The notes below the pieces were generated by a model that had not been told where the DNA came from, did not search any database, and saw only the letters and a list, made by a program, of their open reading frames with translations. Shown in pieces: positions 58,830 through 64,000 of a DNA stretch of 64,000 nucleotides (the first letter of the stretch is position 1; every line of letters begins with the position of its first letter). This DNA is from Mya arenaria (Eukaryota > Mollusca > Bivalvia > Myida > Myidae). The stretch covers positions 34,791,756 through 34,855,755 of the forward strand of contig NC_069135.1 of NCBI RefSeq assembly GCF_026914265.1. The letters are read 5' to 3'. A program made the position numbers and the translations under genes.

Positions 58830-61800
58830 GGTAGTACTGTATTTGATCTAAGGTGTCCTGAATTAAAATCAAACAATTAATTTATCATATTTCCATTACA
58901 TATTAACATTCTTATTATTGACGCATATATTTATGCGATATTTCATTTCAGTAAGCTTTTTGAAACTAATGAATTTACCGAATTCAAAGTTTCATACAAG
59001 GAATAACATTGAGCTGTTACTCCAGCCATGTGATTTATGTTACAGAAATAGTTTGGAAGATTTCTAAATTCCTCGTTCAATTTATTATCACAGTGAATGA
59101 ATTATTCTGTAAGAAGCAAAAGAAAAGAACTGGCAATAATAAGTTTCCAATACAAAGGTATACCTGCAGTATAGCTACCTGTATGTCAGGTTTTGAAGTA
59201 GTAAATTATGCTATTATAACATAGGTAGTAATTATGGTTGTACATACTATATTCTATATAAAATTGACTAAATTCTCGCAAACTGAGGTAATTTCTTAAT
59301 TATCAAATACACTATAAATATACAAAGTATGTATAAATGTATAATATAAATATATAATTTGTGACTCACAACGACTTGGCACAAGATATGATATTCGTAG
59401 CTCAATTTTGCTAAGAGAACTTTTGTCACAACACAATTAAAAACTGGCATTGAAAGCCTTACAGGTTTTTGGTAAAAATAAACGATGATGATACAGGAAA
59501 ATGCTTCTATAAATAGCACAGGCCATGTCTAGCTTCAGTCTATTATATGTGTACACAAATTAAACATGGACACAGTTATCTATTAAAATTACAGTCACCA
59601 TTTCTTCTCTTTTTTTCAAATCAGCAAAATATATTTACAATGTACATTGAAGGTTTTGATCAAACTATTGAAATTTGTTCTTTTGCAATAGATATAATTG
59701 AAAGCAATTAGTTATTGTCAAGCAGTCCTTTTGAAATTGTAAAAATCTAATGAATTTACACGAATGCTGATAATGAGTAAATACAATGCAAGTTTTAATG
59801 TTAGGTATACCATAAAAGATAGGACAGCGATGTCAGTGTGTGTATAGCACCTGATAATTTCCGACGTAGCATTTATGACGTAATTTATCACGTGGTATAC
59901 ACACACTGGATGTCCCAGAGTTCATGATATAGAATAGCCAAACATGGGTACCATAAAGAATGGTACATTGTACACAAGACTAAAACTGGCTTCAGAATTA
60001 TGACAAAGTTCTTAAGTTAAAATCATAAATTAAAATCCATATTTATTTCATTCATTCAATCTTTGCAGTTCTAAGACGATATCTATTTTAATTCGTTCAA
60101 ACATTCTATGAAACTAATAACTTCTTATAGTTCTTTGTTGTATTTCAAAATGATTTTAAAATCAATTAAACTCAAGGAATATTATATATGCGTCTTTGTT
60201 TAACATCCTGATCTACATGTATAAGCCATTTTTTGCCATAATTTTGAATCTAGTTATAAAAAAAAATCATAAAATACACGATTTATAATACAGATAAAAA
60301 ATACGTTTTCGTACACAATAAAACGCCAAAGCAGCATTTGGTTTAAAACAAAACATGGATACAAAAAAAATAGCAAGGAACAATTAAAACAAGACTTTGT
60401 GAATAAAATTGCTTTTTAGCCCTATAAAACAAAGCTTTGACTAAATAACTACATTTTTATACAAGCGATCGTCTTATGGCACGGGGGGTAAGTTGTATGT
60501 ATCACATGAGAGATTGGTGAAAAGATGAACAAACAGAATAGATAAAACACAGAACCATCATCATATTATGTGTAAAGCAGTCGATTATTGTCAAGCCACC
60601 GAGAAAACTTAAACTGATGTCATTCATATACATGACCATTTTTCAAATTCCTTTCAAAAAAGTGAAATTGTCCGTATTTTAATGGGTTTTTTTTTACACA
60701 CCAGACTGTTGACAAATCAATTATCTTTGGAAGAGATTCAAATGTTACCAAGCGTAACATATTTCCCCTTTAAATCAGTGTAAGATTTAAGCATATGCTA
60801 CGTTAAAAGAGTTTTAACTGTGTACAGTTAACATTCTATACACATTAAGTACAGCATACCGGATTCAACATTATAACAATAAATAATCTACTCGCTGTGT
60901 AAATACTGGCCGTTAAACAAGTGAAACATATCGTTAACCTAACAAAGCTCCGGGTCACTGACTCTTCCACTGTACATTGCTACTTTCCTGAAGACTGTCT
61001 CATTTGAGATTCAACAAAAATACAATTCTATGCCGTAAACCTGAGAATGAATTTAAATGAATTGCTTACTATGCAAAGATACCATTTCCTTTCTTTCTAA
61101 CCTTCAATATTTCTCTTCAAGAGAATATCAAGAATCTTATTCAAAAATCCCTTCCAATACTCGCTTGAATTGTGTGGCAATTTGTAAAGTTCCTGTGGCC
61201 CTTTTCAAAAAGTATTTAACATTTGAGGATTTTATTTATATTACCAGTAAATAATCTTTAATCTGTATAAATGTCAATAATGGGAACATACTGATTTTTA
61301 TTCTTAACTTTGCATTCATTTTAAATACTGGCTCAATTTCTGTTCACTCAAATATGTAGAAAAATAATGCAACTATGACACTAAGATAATTTCAATTTAC
61401 GACTAAAATCGACTTTAAATCTTTACTGAAACAGCCCATTGAATGAAACTCACATTACAGTCACATAAAGCATATACTGGTAGATATCTTACGCAAATTT
61501 AATTGCATTAGTTTCAACACCAACTTTCTATTGTCAGTTTCACTAGATTTTTTTTTCAGTCAAAATGAGAAAAGTAAATCGGAACATCTTGACAACAGTC
61601 CTCAATTATCCTTCCATAAGGTGTTGGCTTACTTGTCTATTATTTCGATCCATTAAGTAGATATTTATACATTGTTTGGTTTTCACTGTACATTACATAT
61701 CAGAGTTTCTTTGGTCCGGACATTCCTTTGCTTTGGAAACACAATCTCTTGAACAACAAAAATGAAATTAATTCAAGAAAAAGTCGAGAGGCGATTCACA

Positions 61801-61930
61801 GCTGTAGTGAATCTGTCAGTCAGCCGACATCCAAAATACGTCGCACAAAATCAATTTACACACAAAACAGATCAAATATTGCAATTGTCCTCAGTGAAAG
61901 TCAGCTTTATAACTAATGCCCTATACGTAA
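58830..61930. other. Intergenic or laminin 3' UTR; no gene recognised
   Basis: AT-rich, with only short open frames lacking any coding signature. One foldback lies at 59828-59914 (gatgtcagtgtgtgtatagc / ggtatacacacactggatg; arms about 28 bp). The part nearest 61930 is presumably the 3' UTR of the laminin gene; its polyadenylation site could not be fixed. Confidence 0.5.
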
Positions 61931-63792
61931 CTATGTTGTACATGTTCTATAGTCATTGGCCTTCTGTTGAATAGCCTCCAAGTATTTGGTCATATTAGCA
62001 TTATATTCATCTATACGACTGGTTAGCTTAACAAGCTGCTGTTCATAATTCTCAAACTCCGTATTCATATCTGGAAATAAAGAGAAATCAGTCTTAGACA
62101 TTGCAAAAATATACAATATTAACACAATTTATAAGCATTCATACCGGTAAATGGTAACTTTTAAAAGAAATCTCTTGGGAGTCTGGTATTAAAAAGGATC
62201 TCTATTTCCTTAAAATACATGCATTGCAAATGTTTTTAGTTTTCATTAATTAAAATTGACCAACAAAACTACTAAATTAAAATTTTACAGTTATTCGTGT
62301 CCATTTCATGCTTTGTTAAAGGCATACACACCTCTTAATTTCTTCAGTTTGGCAGTAGATTCTGTGGCCAGGTCATCGGCACGCTTTCTCAGATTCTCCA
62401 CCCTGCTCTTGGCATCAGCAGTCGAGTTGTATTTGTCGTTCAGTTTATTCAAAACATCTGGGTACTGATCTTCAAGACTTTGTGCTTTCTGAAAATCAAA
62501 TAAAAAAATCTATCATTATATAAAATGTAATAAGTTTTGAAATAACAGGGAAAACCTCATTATACAGTGGCAGTGCTAGCACGAAAAGTGTATGACTAAT
62601 ATGGTGAAATCAATTAACCATTTTCTTCATGTCAAAACAAGCCATAATAGGCCTGCCAGTGTATGGCTTATCAGTACATATCAGTACCCGTATATATTGG
62701 TCATTATTGGAATATTGACCCTAATGTATTACAAACCTATTTTCTTGGTATTTCTTTTGGTTTAATCAATAAGTGAGCTTTGTAAAGTTTGTAGAGAATT
62801 GAATTTCCAATCCAGTGATAAAAAAAATTTATCATGTGGTCTAAATCATTTCCGCATCATATTGATAAACAAACAGAAAAAAAAGGTGAAAATTTGATGA
62901 AATTTTATTTTGATTACACTATAATTCATTAAACTTCACAAAAATCATTAAATAAACAACTTATTATTATAATTCATTTGATAGAGGACCAGATGTCAAA
63001 ATATAACCTTTTAGCTATTCCTACTCAATCATTACAATATCATTTATGTTATATATATTTTCAATATATTTTCATGAAAATAGATATTTTTTAAACTAAC
63101 TAATTATATTTTATGTTTTCAGTTTCAAACTTAGTTTATTTCTCGAGATAATGTTGTGGGTTGATGAAGACATTTGATTGCATTCCATCCTATGATAGCA
63201 TATCAAGCAGTTTTACACATATATTCAGGGCTTCTAAAAACCGGCAATTTACCGGTCTGAACTGATTTTGACTTTGCCGGACCGGTTGCAGTTACAGAAA
63301 ATGGCTTAAAATTTGGACCGAAAAATATGTGGGGTTTTCAATTTCGGCCCAAAATGGACACTACAAGGCCACTTAATGACATATTTGACAACATATCATA
63401 AAATCAACTCAATAATATTTCCACAAATTGAATTGAAAGTTTTACTTAACAAATTTTAATACTCTAGCTCTTACAACTTCATTCTTAGATTTTGTATTAA
63501 AATATATATCGTTCTTTCTCTGGGATACTGATTCAAAAAAAGTCATCATACGATCCTTAATACGAGGGTCCCTACATGTTAAGTGCTACAACACTGTACT
63601 AAACAATTTCCTTACCGTAGATGCCTGGTTAGCGAGGTTTTCTGCCTCATTAGCTGTGTCCTCGGCATTTTTCACCTTGAACTCATTCTCGGTAATCTTT
63701 GTCTGTAGCCCATCCAGGTTCTCCCGCAACGTATCCACCTTGTCCATCGTGTTCTTAGACTTCTCCTCTGCGGCCGTAGTTTCTGACTCGAT
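61931..63792 (-). CDS. Laminin beta subunit, C-terminal three coding exons (partial)
   Basis: Minus-strand exons 63616-63792, 62332-62488 and 61931-62070 join in phase (0, then 1) and end with TAG. They encode 157 residues of continuous heptad-rich coiled coil, e.g. AEDTANEAENLANQAS and AKSRVENLRKRADDLATEST. The end is LEAIQQKANDYRTCTT. The Y-x-T-C just before the stop matches the terminal cysteine of laminin beta chains, which forms a disulfide with the gamma chain in the alpha-beta-gamma coiled coil. The protein is secreted into basement membranes. The upstream exons lie beyond the right edge. Gamma-type laminin is less likely because of the C-terminal cysteine context. The acceptors have good polypyrimidine tracts (attttcccttcag, ttgattttcag, ctttatttccag). 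Confidence 0.85.
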
Positions 63793-64000
63793 CTGAAGGG
63801 AAAATTAAGGGGATACATACAAACCGAAAGCATACCAAGTATGAAGTTCCTGGGTCTAAGTGTTCTATAGTTATTCAGTGGAAACGAAGTGTGATGTACG
63901 GACTGACGGACGGACTGACGGACAGGGCAAAAACAATATGACTTCCCATGAATCGGGGAGACATAATGAAAGCTCTCAATCCTGATTTTTGGATTAATCC

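Overview
The window is nuclear DNA from an animal, most likely a bivalve mollusc. That assignment is inference: the genes have GT-AG introns, the introns are AT-rich and packed with short foldback elements and satellites, and the conserved genes are metazoan (ZMYND10, APMAP, laminin beta). It holds four protein genes. I rebuilt three completely or nearly so by matching splice sites and codon phase. The rest is introns, transposable elements and tandem arrays.

Layout. (1) 2162-34302, minus strand: a gene for a secreted thrombospondin type-1 (TSP1) repeat protein. Six exons were found, from the signal-peptide exon at 34302 down to 2162, and it runs off the left edge. Its 20-kb third intron (8341-28428) carries a 12.2-kb minisatellite of about 420 copies of a 29-bp unit. 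Next to it is a LINE remnant split by a young Ty3/Gypsy LTR retrotransposon (LTRs 21044-21425 and 26505-26886, one visible mismatch). Other introns hold a 1.3-kb Foldback element, several families of miniature inverted-repeat elements and a LINE reverse-transcriptase fragment. (2) 36791-42190, minus strand: a complete 8-exon gene of 400 codons for an APMAP/strictosidine-synthase-like membrane protein. (3) 43068-55652, plus strand: a complete 13-exon gene of 460 codons for ZMYND10, a cytoplasmic assembly factor for ciliary dynein arms, head-to-head with APMAP across 877 bp. (4) 61931-63792, minus strand: the last three coding exons of a laminin beta subunit, entering from the right edge. The gene's start lies outside the window.

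The most unusual signal is in ZMYND10. Two introns carry clear tandem arrays whose repeat unit contains a real exon-intron junction of the gene: the exon 3 donor (63-bp unit) and the exon 7 acceptor with nearly the whole exon (112-bp unit). A third array copies the exon 10 tail and donor, and a fourth (50-bp unit) appears related to the exon 5 acceptor. The gene therefore presents runs of decoy splice sites and pseudo-exons. In the exon 3 array the first alternative donor would lengthen the protein in frame by 21 residues.

There are no rRNA genes, CRISPR arrays, bacterial operons or convincing functional tRNA genes. Two tRNA-derived SINEs are present. Large stretches (56.1-57.5, 58.8-61.9 and parts of 34.3-36.8 kb) show no recognisable gene.
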